64,000 nt of DNA from Calditerricola satsumensis (GTDB lineage Bacteria > Bacillota > Bacilli > Calditerricolales > Calditerricolaceae), in assembly GCF_014646935.1 (NCBI RefSeq), contig NZ_BMOF01000001.1, forward strand, positions 62,001 through 126,000, read 5' to 3'. Shown in pieces: positions 33,141 through 42,043 of the stretch. The position numbers and the translations under genes were made by a program. The notes beneath the pieces are model-generated. The model was not told the origin of the DNA and ran no database searches. It was given only the letters and a program-made list of their open reading frames with translations. Positions within the stretch are counted from its first letter, which is position 1, and every line of letters begins with the position of its first letter.

Positions 33141-35567
33141 ATGCGCGTTTCGCTCCGCTGGCTGGGGCAATACGTGGACATCGCCGACCTGCCGCCGGAA
33201 GCGTTGGCGGAGAAGCTCACCCGCAGCGGCGTGGCCGTTGAGGGGATCGAGCGGCGCAATGCGGGCCTCGAAGGCGCGGTGATCGGGCACGTTCTCGAAT
33301 GCGCGCCCCATCCGCAGGCCGATCGGCTGCGCGTGTGCCGGGTGGATGTCGGCCGCGGCGCGCCGCTGCAGATCGTCTGCGGGGCGCCCAATGTTGCCGC
33401 GGGGCAGAAGGTGGCCGTCGCCCTGCCCGGCGCGCGCTTGCCGGACGGGCGGACCATCGGCGAAGCGACGCTCCGCGGCGTCGCGTCGCAGGGGATGATC
33501 TTGTCCGGGCAAGAGATGGGGCTCCCCGACAAGGTGATTCCCCGTGCGATGCGCGACGGCATCCTCGTGCTTGCCGACGACGCGCCGGTGGGGGCCGATG
33601 CTGCGGCGCACCTGGGGCTGGACGACGTGGTGCTGGAGCTGGACCTGACGCCCAACCGCGCCGACTGCTTAAGCCTGCTCGGCGTCGCCTACGAGGTGGC
33701 CGCCATCTTGAACCGGTCCGTGACCTTGCCGCCGGAAGAGGTGCCCGAGGAAGGGGCGCCGGCGGCAGACGCGGTGCGCGTGGCCATCGAGGCGCCGGAC
33801 CATTGCCACCGCTATGCGGCGCGGCTGGTGCGCGGGGTGCGCATCGGGCCTTCGCCGCAGTGGCTGCAGAACCGGCTGATGGCCGCCGGCATCCGGCCGA
33901 TCAACAACGTCGTCGACGTGACGAACTACGTGATGCTCGAGTACGGCCAGCCGCTGCACGCCTTCGATTATGGCGCCCTCGCCGGAGGGAACATTGTGGT
34001 GCGCCTGGCCCGTGAAGGCGAGCGGCTGGTGACGCTGGACGAGGTGGAGCGCGTCCTGGACGGCCAGACGCTTCTCATTACCGACGGCACGAAGGCGATA
34101 GGGATCGCCGGCGTGATGGGCGGCGCCAATTCGGAGGTGCGCGACGCTACCGTCGACGTGCTCCTCGAGTCGGCGTACTTCGTTCCGGCGTCGGTGCGGC
34201 GCACGTCGCGCAAGCTGGGCATCCGCTCGGAGGCGGCGCTGCGCTTTGAAAAGGGCGTCGATCCGGGCCGCGTCATCCCCGCCCTCAACCGCGCCGCGCG
34301 CCTCTTGGCGGAGCTGGCCGGGGGCCGCGTCGCGCCGGGCGTGGTCGAGGCCGTCGTGCGCACGGAGGCGCCGCGCGTCATCGCCGTGCGTCCGCGGCGC
34401 GTCAACGACCTGCTCGGCACGGCCCTGAGCGACGCGGAGATGGGCGAGGTGTTTCGCCGCCTGGGCTTTGCCGTCGACGCGCAGCCCGACGGGACGCTGG
34501 CCGTTACCGTGCCCACGCGCCGGACGGACGTGACGACGGAGATCGATCTCGTGGAGGAAGTGGCGCGCCTCGTCGGCTACGACCACATCCCGACGACGAT
34601 GATCGAGGGCCCCACCACTGCGGGCCGGCTCACGCGGGCGCAGGCGCTGCGCCGCCGCGTGCGTCGTCTCCTACAGCAGGCCGGGCTGTCCGAGGCGGTC
34701 ACCTACTCGCTCACCGACCCCGAGCGCGCGGCGCGCGTGGCCCCGCTGCGCGACGGGGTGCGCCCGATCGCCCTGGCCATGCCGATGAGCGAGGAGCGGA
34801 GCGTGCTCCGCACCACCCTCGTGCCGCACCTGCTGGACGCCGTGGCCTATAACCGGGCGCGCAAAAACGAGGACGTGCGGCTCTTTGAAATCGGGCGCGT
34901 CTTCTGGACGTCCGAGGCGCGCGTAAGCCGCCTGCCGGAGGAGCGCCTGCTCGTCGCCGCGGCGCTGACCGGGCATGCCGCCCCGGTGCACTGGGCCGAA
35001 AAGCGGGAGAAGGTGGACTTCTATCACGCCAAGGGCGTGGTGGAGTTTCTCCTGGCCGAACTGGGCATTGGCGGGGTCGTGTTCGAGCCGGAATCGCGGG
35101 CGGGCCTGCATCCGGGACGGACGGCGCGCGTCAAGGCCGGCCAGACGGTGCTCGGGTATGTCGGGCAGCTGCACCCGGAGACGCAGGCGGCGTGGGACCT
35201 GGCGGAAACCTACGTGTTCGAGCTGGACCTTGATGCCCTGGTGGGCCTGGCCGCCTCGACGCGCCGCTTTGCGCCGCTGCCGAAGGTGCCGGCCGTGCTG
35301 CGCGACCTGGCCATCGTCGTCGACCGCGACGTGCCGGCGGCGGCGCTGGAGTCGGTGATTCGCGAGGCGGGCGGGGACATCCTGGAGGCGGTAACCCTCT
35401 TCGACGTCTACACCGGGGAGCCGATTCCGGAAGGCCAAAAGAGCGTCGCCTTCTCCCTTGTGTTCCGCGACCCGGCGCGCACGCTGACCGACGAGGAGGT
35501 GGCGGCGGCCCACGAGAGAATCGTCGCCGCCCTCGAGCGCGCGCACGGGGCCAAGCTGCGCGGCTAG
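33141..35567 (+). CDS. pheT: Phenylalanyl-tRNA synthetase beta subunit
   Basis: An 808-residue beta chain, the usual Bacillus length. It has an N-terminal EMAP/tRNA-binding domain (about 40-150; PHPQADRLRVCRVDVG), the B3/B4 editing region (about 210-380), the B5 domain, the class II-like core, and the C-terminal ferredoxin-like anticodon-binding domain (FDVYTGEPIPEGQKSVAFSLVFRDPARTLTDEEV). Start ATG 33141 with GGAGGGAT. In B. subtilis rnhC lies between pheT and zapA. Here that place is taken by IS-derived sequence. Confidence 0.97.
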   Translation: MRVSLRWLGQYVDIADLPPEALAEKLTRSGVAVEGIERRNAGLEGAVIGHVLECAPHPQADRLRVCRVDVGRGAPLQIVCGAPNVAAGQKVAVALPGARLPDGRTIGEATLRGVASQGMILSGQEMGLPDKVIPRAMRDGILVLADDAPVGADAAAHLGLDDVVLELDLTPNRADCLSLLGVAYEVAAILNRSVTLPPEEVPEEGAPAADAVRVAIEAPDHCHRYAARLVRGVRIGPSPQWLQNRLMAAGIRPINNVVDVTNYVMLEYGQPLHAFDYGALAGGNIVVRLAREGERLVTLDEVERVLDGQTLLITDGTKAIGIAGVMGGANSEVRDATVDVLLESAYFVPASVRRTSRKLGIRSEAALRFEKGVDPGRVIPALNRAARLLAELAGGRVAPGVVEAVVRTEAPRVIAVRPRRVNDLLGTALSDAEMGEVFRRLGFAVDAQPDGTLAVTVPTRRTDVTTEIDLVEEVARLVGYDHIPTTMIEGPTTAGRLTRAQALRRRVRRLLQQAGLSEAVTYSLTDPERAARVAPLRDGVRPIALAMPMSEERSVLRTTLVPHLLDAVAYNRARKNEDVRLFEIGRVFWTSEARVSRLPEERLLVAAALTGHAAPVHWAEKREKVDFYHAKGVVEFLLAELGIGGVVFEPESRAGLHPGRTARVKAGQTVLGYVGQLHPETQAAWDLAETYVFELDLDALVGLAASTRRFAPLPKVPAVLRDLAIVVDRDVPAAALESVIREAGGDILEAVTLFDVYTGEPIPEGQKSVAFSLVFRDPARTLTDEEVAAAHERIVAALERAHGAKLRG

Positions 35568-35610
35568 CGCGCTGCCTATTCGTCCCGAATGCCAGCAAGG
35601 GAACGGGGCC

Positions 35611-35749
35611 GGGGCTGTCCCAAAAGGAGAGAAATCTCCTGGGGATAGCCCCTCTTCTAACCGCCGCTTTCAAAAGTACGCGATCTCTTCTACATTTTTA
35701 GGAAAAAGAGGGGGCTCGTCCTTGGTCGTTAGACGTTTGGGACAGCCCC
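35611..35749. mobile_element. Miniature inverted-repeat (IS-derived) element
   Basis: A 139-bp element bounded by 14-bp perfect terminal inverted repeats, GGGGCTGTCCCAAA (35611-35624) and its complement (35736-35749). It has no coding frame and is more AT-rich than its surroundings. The left end carries an extra GGAGA-GAAA-TCTCC hairpin. Ends of this kind (GGGGCTGTCCCAAA or GGCTGTCTCAAAA) are common termini of Bacillota transposases, so this is probably a non-autonomous derivative. No clear target-site duplication is seen. It may also end pheST transcription, since its right end plus TTTTT can form a terminator. Confidence 0.7.
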
Positions 35750-35756
35750 TTTTTGT

Positions 35757-35920
35757 CTAGAGCCTGATGATCCCTTCAAACGAGCCTTCCAATATCTTCT
35801 TTCCCTCCTGGTTAAAGCACGCCACAGCGGCAGCGATTTCCGCTTTGCTTTCCTTCCGTTCATAACGGGTGACGGTAACTTCACAGCGAATCGTGTCTCC
35901 CGTATCCTTCGGGGTTCCTC
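35757..35920 (-). pseudogene. Truncated hotdog-fold (MaoC-like) gene fragment
   Basis: The minus-strand frame ending in TAG at 35757 encodes about 54 residues (GTPKDTGDTIRCEVTVTRYERKE..., EIAAAVACFNQEGKKILEGSFEGIIRL). This is the C-terminal strand-rich end of a MaoC/R-hydratase-like hotdog domain. No start or N-terminal half exists. The frame runs straight into an IS-end-like string at 35921. Composition is AT-richer than its neighbours. It is an orphan fragment trapped between two IS ends. Confidence 0.6.
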
Positions 35921-35945
35921 TTTTGAGACAGCCTTTTTTGTCTTG
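35921..35945 (-). mobile_element. Second IS-end-like sequence
   Basis: TTTTGAGACAGCCTTTTTTG closely resembles the right end of the miniature element (TTTGGGACAGCCCCTTTTTG at 35736). The two similar ends, in the same orientation, bracket the hotdog fragment. Confidence 0.5.
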
Positions 35946-35975
35946 TCGAACGGCGGCGAAGGGGCGACGAAAATT

Positions 35976-36004
35976 TTGGCGGTGCGCCGCGAATATCGTA
36001 TAAT
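35976..36004 (+). promoter_or_regulatory. zapA promoter
   Basis: TTGGCG (35976-35981), 17 bp, perfect TATAAT (35999-36004), 26 bases before the ribosome site. It gives zapA-cvpA-polX a promoter separate from pheST. Confidence 0.7.
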
Positions 36005-36047
36005 TTGGGTAACCATCCCAAGGCGCGACAAAGGAGGCCCAATCCCG

Positions 36048-36323
36048 GTGCAGGACGCGGGGAAAACGAGACTGCGCGTCAAGATTTTCGGCCAGCACTA
36101 CACCGTCGTCAGCACGGAACCGGCAGCCTTTTTGCACATGGTGGCCGGTCACGTCGACGACACGATGCGCCAGATCGCGGCGGCCAACCCGCGTTTGGAC
36201 GTGACGCGGCTGGCCATTTTGGCCGCGCTCAACATCGCCGGCGAGTATTTCAAGCTCAAGGAGGCGTACGAGCGCCTGCTGGCGCAGGAGCGCGCGCCGG
36301 TGGCGTCGGTTCCGCGCGAATGA
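36048..36323 (+). CDS. zapA: Cell division protein ZapA
   Basis: A 91-residue FtsZ-bundling protein acting at the division ring. RLRVKIFGQHYTVVSTEPAAFLHMVAGHVDDTMRQI is the globular ZapA head, and ILAALNIAGEYFKLKEAYERLLAQE the C-terminal coiled coil. GTG 36048 is chosen because AAAGGAGG lies 10 bases upstream and the protein then begins where the family does. The stop overlaps the cvpA start (ATGA). The pheT-zapA-cvpA-polX-mutS2 order is that of Bacillus. Confidence 0.92.
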   Translation: MQDAGKTRLRVKIFGQHYTVVSTEPAAFLHMVAGHVDDTMRQIAAANPRLDVTRLAILAALNIAGEYFKLKEAYERLLAQERAPVASVPRE

Positions 36324-36877
36324 GCGGGCGAACGCTGGACCTCGTGGTGCTCGGTTTGGGGCTCTTGAGCGCGGCCGTGGGCTTTCGCCGCGGGCTGGTG
36401 CGGCAGGCGATGAACCTTGTTGGATTGGTGGCGGCCCTGCTCGTGGCGCGTCGTTATGCGTCCGACGTGGCCGCTCTTTTGGCGGACCGTTTTCCGGCTT
36501 TGGGACCCGGGGCCCTGGTGACGGGCGGCTCCTCCGCACTGGGGAGGGTCATGGCGCTCGTCCTCGCGTTTGTGGGCATCGTGCTGGCCGTCCGCCTGGC
36601 CGTCCGGTTTGCCGCGCGCGTCCTCGAGGGGCTGTGCGCCTTGCCGGTGCTCAGCGGCCTCAACCGCGCCGGCGGTGCCCTGTTCGCGCTGGCCGAATAT
36701 GCATTGGCCGCGGCCCTCGTGCTGAACCTGCTGCGCCTCGTCCCCCATCCCGGCGTGGCGGCGATGCTGGCCGATTCCGCCTGCGCCCAGCAGGTCTTTT
36801 CCTGGACCGCCGCCCTCATGCGGTGGCTGTTGGACGGATGGCTTCCCGCGCCAGGAGGGCCGGCGAACACGGTGTAA
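36320..36877 (+). CDS. CvpA-family membrane protein
   Basis: A 185-residue protein with four hydrophobic helices. It starts with the family-typical LDLVVLGLGLLSAAVGFRRGLVRQAMNLVGLVAALLVA, and LCALPVLSGLNRAGGALFALAEYALAAALV lies in the third and fourth helices. CvpA proteins are named for colicin V production in E. coli; the Bacillus homologue is YshB in the same place. Start ATG 36320 overlaps the zapA stop. Confidence 0.88.
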   Translation: MSGRTLDLVVLGLGLLSAAVGFRRGLVRQAMNLVGLVAALLVARRYASDVAALLADRFPALGPGALVTGGSSALGRVMALVLAFVGIVLAVRLAVRFAARVLEGLCALPVLSGLNRAGGALFALAEYALAAALVLNLLRLVPHPGVAAMLADSACAQQVFSWTAALMRWLLDGWLPAPGGPANTV

Positions 36878-36943
36878 AACGATGGCGCCACCTGCACCCT
36901 ATAGACGGCTATCCGGAACATGCCCGCACAAGGAGGACCCGAC

Positions 36944-38662
36944 GTGAACAACCGCGACATCGCCGCCGTGCTCCGGCGGATTGCCGATCTCCTGGACATC
37001 GAGGGCGACAACCCGTTTCGTGCCAATGCTTACCGTCGCGCCGCCCAGGCCATTGAGACCTGTCGCCAGCCGGTGGCCGAACTGGCTGACGTGACCGCGC
37101 TTCCGGGTGTGGGCAAGGGCGTGGCCGCCGTGGTGGACGAGCTTGTGGCCACAGGCCGTTCGACGCTCCTTGAGGAGCTGGAGGCGAAGATTCCCGCTGG
37201 CCTTCTCGCCCTCCTGCGCGTCCCCGGGCTGGGGCCGAAGAAGATCGGCGTGCTGTATCGGGAACTGGGCATCACCTCGCTGGCCGATCTGGAGAAGGCG
37301 CTGAACGAACAGCGCGTGCGCGCCCTGCCGGGTTTTGGGGCCAAGACGGAGCAAAACCTGCGCCAGGCCCTTCGTGCCGCCACCCAGCGGCCCGAGCGCC
37401 TGCCGCTGGCGTACGTGTTGCCCGTCGCCGAAGCGATCGAGCAGCACCTGGCGAGCCTGGAGGCCGTGGCCCGCTTTTCCCGCGCCGGGAGCCTGCGACG
37501 ATGGAAGGAGACGGTGAAAGACCTCGACTTTGTGGTTGCCACCGCGTTGCCCGAGGAGGTGGCCGATGCCCTGGCGGCGATGCCCGGTGTGGCGCGGGTG
37601 ATCGCCAAGGGCCCGACCAAGGTGTCCGTGGAGCTGGACCTGACCTGGCCGGTGACGGTGGATTTCCGCCTCGTGCCGCCGGAGGCCTTCGCCAGCGCCC
37701 TGCACCATTTCACCGGCTCGGCCGAACACCATGTCCGCCTGCGCCAGCGGGCCAAGGCGAAGGGGCTTTCGCTCAGCGAGTATGGGGCGGAAGAGGCAGC
37801 CAGCGGGCGCCGCATCGCCTTTGCGTCGGAGGAGGCGCTCTACGCGGCCCTCGATTTGCCCTACATTCCGCCGGAGCTGCGCGAAGGGGAGGACGAGATC
37901 GAGGCGGCCGAAGCGGGCCGCCTGCCGCGTTTGATTGCGGAGGCCGACGTGCGCGGCGACCTGCACCTGCACACCACCTGGAGCGACGGCGGCAACACGA
38001 TCGAGGAGATGGCCGAAGCGGCTCGCCTGCGCGGGTACGCGTACATCGCCGTGACCGACCACTCCCAATCGCTGAAAATTGCCGGCGGCCTGTCGCCCAA
38101 GGAACTGGCCGCACAGCGCGAGGCGATCGCCGACCTGAACAAGCGGTGGGACGACTTTGCCGTCCTCACCGGCGTGGAAATGGACATCCTCCCCGACGGC
38201 CGCCTGGATTATCCCGACGACGTGCTGAAAGAGCTGGACGTGGTGATCGGGTCGATTCACCAGCGCTTCCGCCAAGACGCGGACACCTTAACCAAGCGGA
38301 TCATCGGGGCCATTGAGAACACGCACGTGGACATCATTGCCCACCCGACGGGGCGGCTCATCGCGCGACGCGATCCCTACCCCCTCAACCTTGACGCCGT
38401 GTTCGAGGCGGCCCGGGAGACGGGAACGGCCCTGGAGCTGAACAGCAACCCCAACCGGCTGGATTTGAAGCCGGAGCACCTGCGCCGCGCCAAGGCGCTG
38501 GGGGTGCCGATTGCCATCGGCAGCGACGCCCACAGCGTGGCGGAGCTGGACAACATCCGCGCCGGAGTTGGCACGGCGCGGCGCGGATGGCTGGAGAAAA
38601 CCGATGTCCTCAACACCCGCCCGCTGGATGCGCTTCTCGCCTACCTGCGTCGAAACGGCTGA
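36944..38662 (+). CDS. polX: DNA polymerase X (PolX)
   Basis: A 572-residue family X polymerase, close to the 570 of B. subtilis PolX. An N-terminal 8-kDa-type and HhH region (LPGVGKGVAAVVDEL, VPGLGPKKIGVLY) is followed by the polymerase core (SLRRWKETVKDLDFVV with catalytic Asps). Then comes a C-terminal PHP 3'-5' exonuclease domain (GDLHLHTTWSDGG, VTDHSQSLKIAGGL, DAHSVAELDN). It acts in gap-filling base-excision repair. GTG 36944 is used, with AAGGAGG 7 bases before it. Confidence 0.95.
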   Translation: MNNRDIAAVLRRIADLLDIEGDNPFRANAYRRAAQAIETCRQPVAELADVTALPGVGKGVAAVVDELVATGRSTLLEELEAKIPAGLLALLRVPGLGPKKIGVLYRELGITSLADLEKALNEQRVRALPGFGAKTEQNLRQALRAATQRPERLPLAYVLPVAEAIEQHLASLEAVARFSRAGSLRRWKETVKDLDFVVATALPEEVADALAAMPGVARVIAKGPTKVSVELDLTWPVTVDFRLVPPEAFASALHHFTGSAEHHVRLRQRAKAKGLSLSEYGAEEAASGRRIAFASEEALYAALDLPYIPPELREGEDEIEAAEAGRLPRLIAEADVRGDLHLHTTWSDGGNTIEEMAEAARLRGYAYIAVTDHSQSLKIAGGLSPKELAAQREAIADLNKRWDDFAVLTGVEMDILPDGRLDYPDDVLKELDVVIGSIHQRFRQDADTLTKRIIGAIENTHVDIIAHPTGRLIARRDPYPLNLDAVFEAARETGTALELNSNPNRLDLKPEHLRRAKALGVPIAIGSDAHSVAELDNIRAGVGTARRGWLEKTDVLNTRPLDALLAYLRRNG

Positions 38663-38778
38663 CGTTTCGGCGCTTTTCATTTATGAGCGGTATTGTAGCC
38701 TAAACGGAAAAACAAAAATCGTAGATCGTTAGGTCTTTGACGACTTCAAGAAAGACAAGGCGATCATAGAGTGAGATA

Positions 38779-38829
38779 GGGTCGACCGCGAGGGGATGGC
38801 GCAAGCCTCGCGCGGAACCGGGTCGACCC
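38779..38829 (+). other. Leader stem-loop before the 31-residue peptide gene
   Basis: GGGTCGACC (38779-38787) pairs with GGTCGACCC (38821-38829), and GCGAGG (38788-38793) with CCTCGC (38806-38811). It ends 12 bases before the ribosome site of the small gene. It may be an mRNA-stabilizing or regulatory structure. Confidence 0.5.
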
Positions 38830-38855
38830 CAAAGGAAGGAGAAGGAGGTGGAACC

Positions 38856-38951
38856 ATGTCGCATCGACGGGGGATTTTTGGTGGAGGGCTGTTCTCCATC
38901 ATCATCGTGATCCTGATTCTCTTGTTCCTCTTTAACGATGATTTCTTCTGA
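38856..38951 (+). CDS. 31-residue YjcZ-like small hydrophobic peptide
   Basis: ATG 38856 follows an ideal AAGGAGGTG. The product is MSHRRGIFGGGL then a single run of Ile/Leu/Val/Phe (residues 12-26) and NDDFF. Gly-rich start, one membrane helix and a terminator directly downstream (38974) are like the YjcZ/YhaL-type small sporulation peptides of Bacillales. Function unknown. A strong leader hairpin precedes it. Confidence 0.65.
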   Translation: MSHRRGIFGGGLFSIIIVILILLFLFNDDFF

Positions 38952-38973
38952 TAGAGGAACCGCTCACGCAGCA

Positions 38974-39000
38974 AAGCCGCCCTTTCCCTGGGCGGCTTTT
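38974..39000 (+). terminator. Terminator of the small-peptide gene
   Basis: AAGCCGCCC-TTTCCCT-GGGCGGCTT followed by TTG; a 9-bp stem. Confidence 0.8.
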
Positions 39001-39029
39001 GTATGCGGTCGGGCATAGGCGCCTGGCGG

Positions 39030-39404
39030 TTACTTGTTCGCGCCGTTTCCGTTTTGTCGGGCACTGCGGGAAAAGCGGAACGGCGTGGGGATGAACAGGT
39101 CGATGATCCCGATGACCAGGGCGGCCAGCAGGGCCCCCAGAATGGTGACCCGCACGCCGGGAACCAGGTACTGGGTGGCATAGATGACGATGGCGCTGAC
39201 CAAGAAGCCGACAATCCCGCGGCTGTAGGGGGAAATGTTGTCCCCGAAAAAGCGCTCGATCACCCAGCCGATGACGGCGATGGCGAGCGCGGCCATGATG
39301 GCGTTGCCAAATCCGAACACCGAAAAGCCTGGCACGATGTACCCGACAAACAAAAGGACGAGCGCGGAAACGATAAAGCGAACCACCAACCCTAACCAGC
39401 GCAT
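39030..39404 (-). CDS. Small membrane protein of the phage-holin-4-like (YvlD) type
   Basis: A 124-residue protein with four hydrophobic helices (about 5-25, 32-50, 62-80, 84-108) and a polar Arg/Asn-rich tail. GLVVRFIVSALVLLFVGYIVPGF and VIERFFGD-NISPYSRGIVGFLVSAIVIYATQYLVPG fit the phage holin superfamily IV domain found in many Bacillales membrane proteins, which are not phage genes. Role unknown; some family members are linked to sporulation or envelope stress. Divergent from mutS2. Confidence 0.7.
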   Translation of the reverse strand: MRWLGLVVRFIVSALVLLFVGYIVPGFSVFGFGNAIMAALAIAVIGWVIERFFGDNISPYSRGIVGFLVSAIVIYATQYLVPGVRVTILGALLAALVIGIIDLFIPTPFRFSRSARQNGNGANK

Positions 39405-39575
39405 GGGTGTTGTCCTCCTTCGCGATTGTTCAGCTTTAACGTTTCCCGTTCGCGCGCCGTTTATACCCGCGCGCCATGGAAAACGTTCGCTTTTGCCATT
39501 CCGACATGCGCGGCGAGGCGGGTTATAATGGGATGGAGAACGACGCGTGATACGCCAACGGGTCAGGAGGAGACG

Positions 39576-41936
39576 ATGATTGACGAAAGGGCGCTAGAGG
39601 TCTTGGAATTCCCCAAAATTCTCGCCGCGCTAGCCGAAAAGACGGTGTCCCCGCTCGGCCGGGAAAAGGCGGAGGCGCTGCGGCCGTCGACGGACCCGGC
39701 CGTCGTGCGGACGTGGCAGGACGAGACGGCGGAAGCCGCGCGCCTCTTGCGCCACCACGACGCCGTCCCGCTGGCCGGCGTGCGCGACATTCGCCCCCTG
39801 GTCAGCCGGGCGCAAAAGGGCGGCACGCTGCTTCCCGATGACTTCGTCGCCATCGCCCAAACGCTGAAAACGGGGCGGCGGCTGAAGGCGTTTCTCCTCA
39901 AGGCCACTGCGGACGGCACGTACCCGCACCTGCGGGCGCTGGCCGAGCGGCTGGTCAGCCTGGCCGATCTGGAACAGGCCATCGGCGAGGCCATCGGCGA
40001 GCACGGCGAGGTGCTCGATTCGGCCAGCCCCGCGCTGCGCGCCATTCGCGCGGAGATCCGCGCCCTGGAAAGCCGCATCCGCGAGACGCTGGAGGGCCTC
40101 ATCCGCAATCCGGCCACCCAGAAACTGTTGCAAGAGCCCTTGATCACGGTGCGCAACGGGCGGTACGTGCTGCCGGTGAAACAGGAGCACCGCGGGGCGT
40201 TCGGGGGGATTGTCCACGACCAATCGGCTTCCGGGGCCACGCTGTTTGTCGAGCCGCAGGCCGTCGTTGCCCTGGGGAACCGGCTGCGGGAGGCGCAGCG
40301 GCGCGAGGAGCGGGAGATCGCGCGCATCTTGGCGCAGCTGTCGGCCAAGGTGGCGGCGGCGGGCGAGGCGCTGCTCGCCAACGCCGAAACGCTCGGCCAG
40401 CTCGACTTTGTCTTCGCCAAGGCGCATCTTGCCCGGGAGCAAGACGCCGGCAAGCCGGCCCTCAACACAAAGGGCTACCTGGTGCTGCGCCGCGCCCGCC
40501 ATCCGCTCATCCCCAGGGACCGGGTGGTGCCCATCGACGTGGAGCTGGGGCGAACGTTCACCTCCCTTGTCATCACCGGTCCCAACACCGGCGGGAAGAC
40601 GGTGACGCTCAAGACGATCGGCCTTCTCACCCTCATGGCCCTGGCCGGGCTGCACATCCCGGCCGAGGCGGACAGCGACGTGGCCGTCTTTTCCGGCGTG
40701 TACGCCGACATCGGCGACGAGCAGAGCATCGAGCAGAGCCTCAGCACCTTCTCATCGCACATGACCAACATCATCCGCATTCTCCGGCGGGTCGACGCAA
40801 ACAGCCTCGTGCTCCTCGACGAGCTGGGCGCCGGAACCGATCCGACGGAGGGGGCGGCCCTCGCCACGGCCATCCTCGACTACCTGCACCGCCGTGGCGT
40901 GCGCACGGTGGCCACCACCCACTACAGCGAGCTGAAGGCGTACGCCTACAACCGGACCGGCGTGATGAACGCCAGCGTGGAGTTTGACGCCGAAACGCTG
41001 CGCCCCACCTACCGCCTGCTCATCGGCGTGCCCGGACGAAGCAACGCCTTCGCCATCGCCCAGCGGTTGGGGCTGCCCGAAGAGATCGTGACCGCGGCCC
41101 GCAGCCAGCTTGGCGAAGACGAGCGGCGCGTAGAGGCGATGATCGCCTCGCTGGAGGAAAACCAGAGGCGCGCGGAGGCCGAGCGGCAAGAAGCCGAGCG
41201 GCTGCGGCGGGAAGTGGAACGCCTGCGCGACGAGCTGGCGCGGGAACGGGAGCGGTTTGCCCAAGAAAAGAACCGCCTGCTCGAAAAGGCGGAGCGAGAA
41301 GCGAACCAGGCGGTGGAGAGGGCACGGCGGGAAGCGGAGGCTATTCTGGCCGAGCTGCGCGAGCAGGCCAAGGCGGAACAGGCGTCCATCCGCGAACACC
41401 GCCTCATCGCCCTGCGCAACCAGCTGGACCGCGCGCGCGTGCGCTTTGCGCGGGAGGCGCCTCCGCGCCCGGCACGGAAGGCCAATCCGCGACCGGTGCG
41501 CGAAGGCGACACCGTCCGCGTGCTGACCCTTGACCAGAAGGGCACGGTGCTCGAGAAGGCCGGGGACCAGGAGTGGCTGGTGTCCGTCGGGCTGATGAAG
41601 GTGAAGGTGAAGGAACGGGACCTCGAGCTCCTTGAGGGAGAGCCGCAGGAGGAATGGGTGCCGGTCGCGGCGGTGAAGGGCGGCGGAAGCGCGGTGTCGC
41701 CCGAGCTCGATCTTCGCGGGCATACCGTGGAGGAAGCGCTCGTGGAGCTGGACCAGTATCTCGATCGCGCCCTGATGGCCGGGCTGCACCAGGTCACCGT
41801 CATTCACGGCAAGGGGACCGGCGCCCTGCGCAGCGGCGTCCAGGAGTTCCTCAAGCGGCACAAACACGTGCGCGCCTTCCGCTTGGGCGGTCCTGGCGAG
41901 GGCGGATCGGGCGTGACGGTGGTGGAGCTGGGCTAG
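39576..41936 (+). CDS. mutS2: MutS2 ATPase/endonuclease
   Basis: A 786-residue MutS2. It lacks the mismatch-recognition domain of MutS. It has clamp/lever helices, the ABC-type ATPase (GPNTGGKTVTLKTIG Walker A; LVLLDELGAGTDPTEGAAL Walker B; ATTHYSELKAYAY), a long charged coiled coil (about residues 520-640) and a C-terminal Smr nuclease domain (LDLRGHTVEEAL, VIHGKGTGALRSGVQ). It limits homologous recombination and, in Bacillus, also splits collided ribosomes. ATG 39576 follows AGGAGGAG; TATAAT at 39524-39529 is its -10. Confidence 0.95.
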   Translation: MIDERALEVLEFPKILAALAEKTVSPLGREKAEALRPSTDPAVVRTWQDETAEAARLLRHHDAVPLAGVRDIRPLVSRAQKGGTLLPDDFVAIAQTLKTGRRLKAFLLKATADGTYPHLRALAERLVSLADLEQAIGEAIGEHGEVLDSASPALRAIRAEIRALESRIRETLEGLIRNPATQKLLQEPLITVRNGRYVLPVKQEHRGAFGGIVHDQSASGATLFVEPQAVVALGNRLREAQRREEREIARILAQLSAKVAAAGEALLANAETLGQLDFVFAKAHLAREQDAGKPALNTKGYLVLRRARHPLIPRDRVVPIDVELGRTFTSLVITGPNTGGKTVTLKTIGLLTLMALAGLHIPAEADSDVAVFSGVYADIGDEQSIEQSLSTFSSHMTNIIRILRRVDANSLVLLDELGAGTDPTEGAALATAILDYLHRRGVRTVATTHYSELKAYAYNRTGVMNASVEFDAETLRPTYRLLIGVPGRSNAFAIAQRLGLPEEIVTAARSQLGEDERRVEAMIASLEENQRRAEAERQEAERLRREVERLRDELARERERFAQEKNRLLEKAEREANQAVERARREAEAILAELREQAKAEQASIREHRLIALRNQLDRARVRFAREAPPRPARKANPRPVREGDTVRVLTLDQKGTVLEKAGDQEWLVSVGLMKVKVKERDLELLEGEPQEEWVPVAAVKGGGSAVSPELDLRGHTVEEALVELDQYLDRALMAGLHQVTVIHGKGTGALRSGVQEFLKRHKHVRAFRLGGPGEGGSGVTVVELG

Positions 41937-42043
41937 CGCGTTTCGTCGGCGCGCAGGGCCGACGGCTGGGTGTACCGGTAGGGTGCAGAAAGCACGGCGA
42001 TGGCCGGGTGACCCAAGGCGACAGCGGGGAAGGGAGATGGCCC

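Noticed and set aside
36320-36877. Merging zapA and the CvpA-type gene as one fused protein from an earlier start
   Set aside because: The cvpA frame is open upstream, but its sequence there is the zapA gene in another frame; ATGA overlap with a normal CvpA N-terminus is clearer.
39030-39404. Prophage holin
   Set aside because: The protein has a phage-holin-superfamily-like fold, but no other phage gene is near; this family is common as a housekeeping membrane protein in Bacillales.
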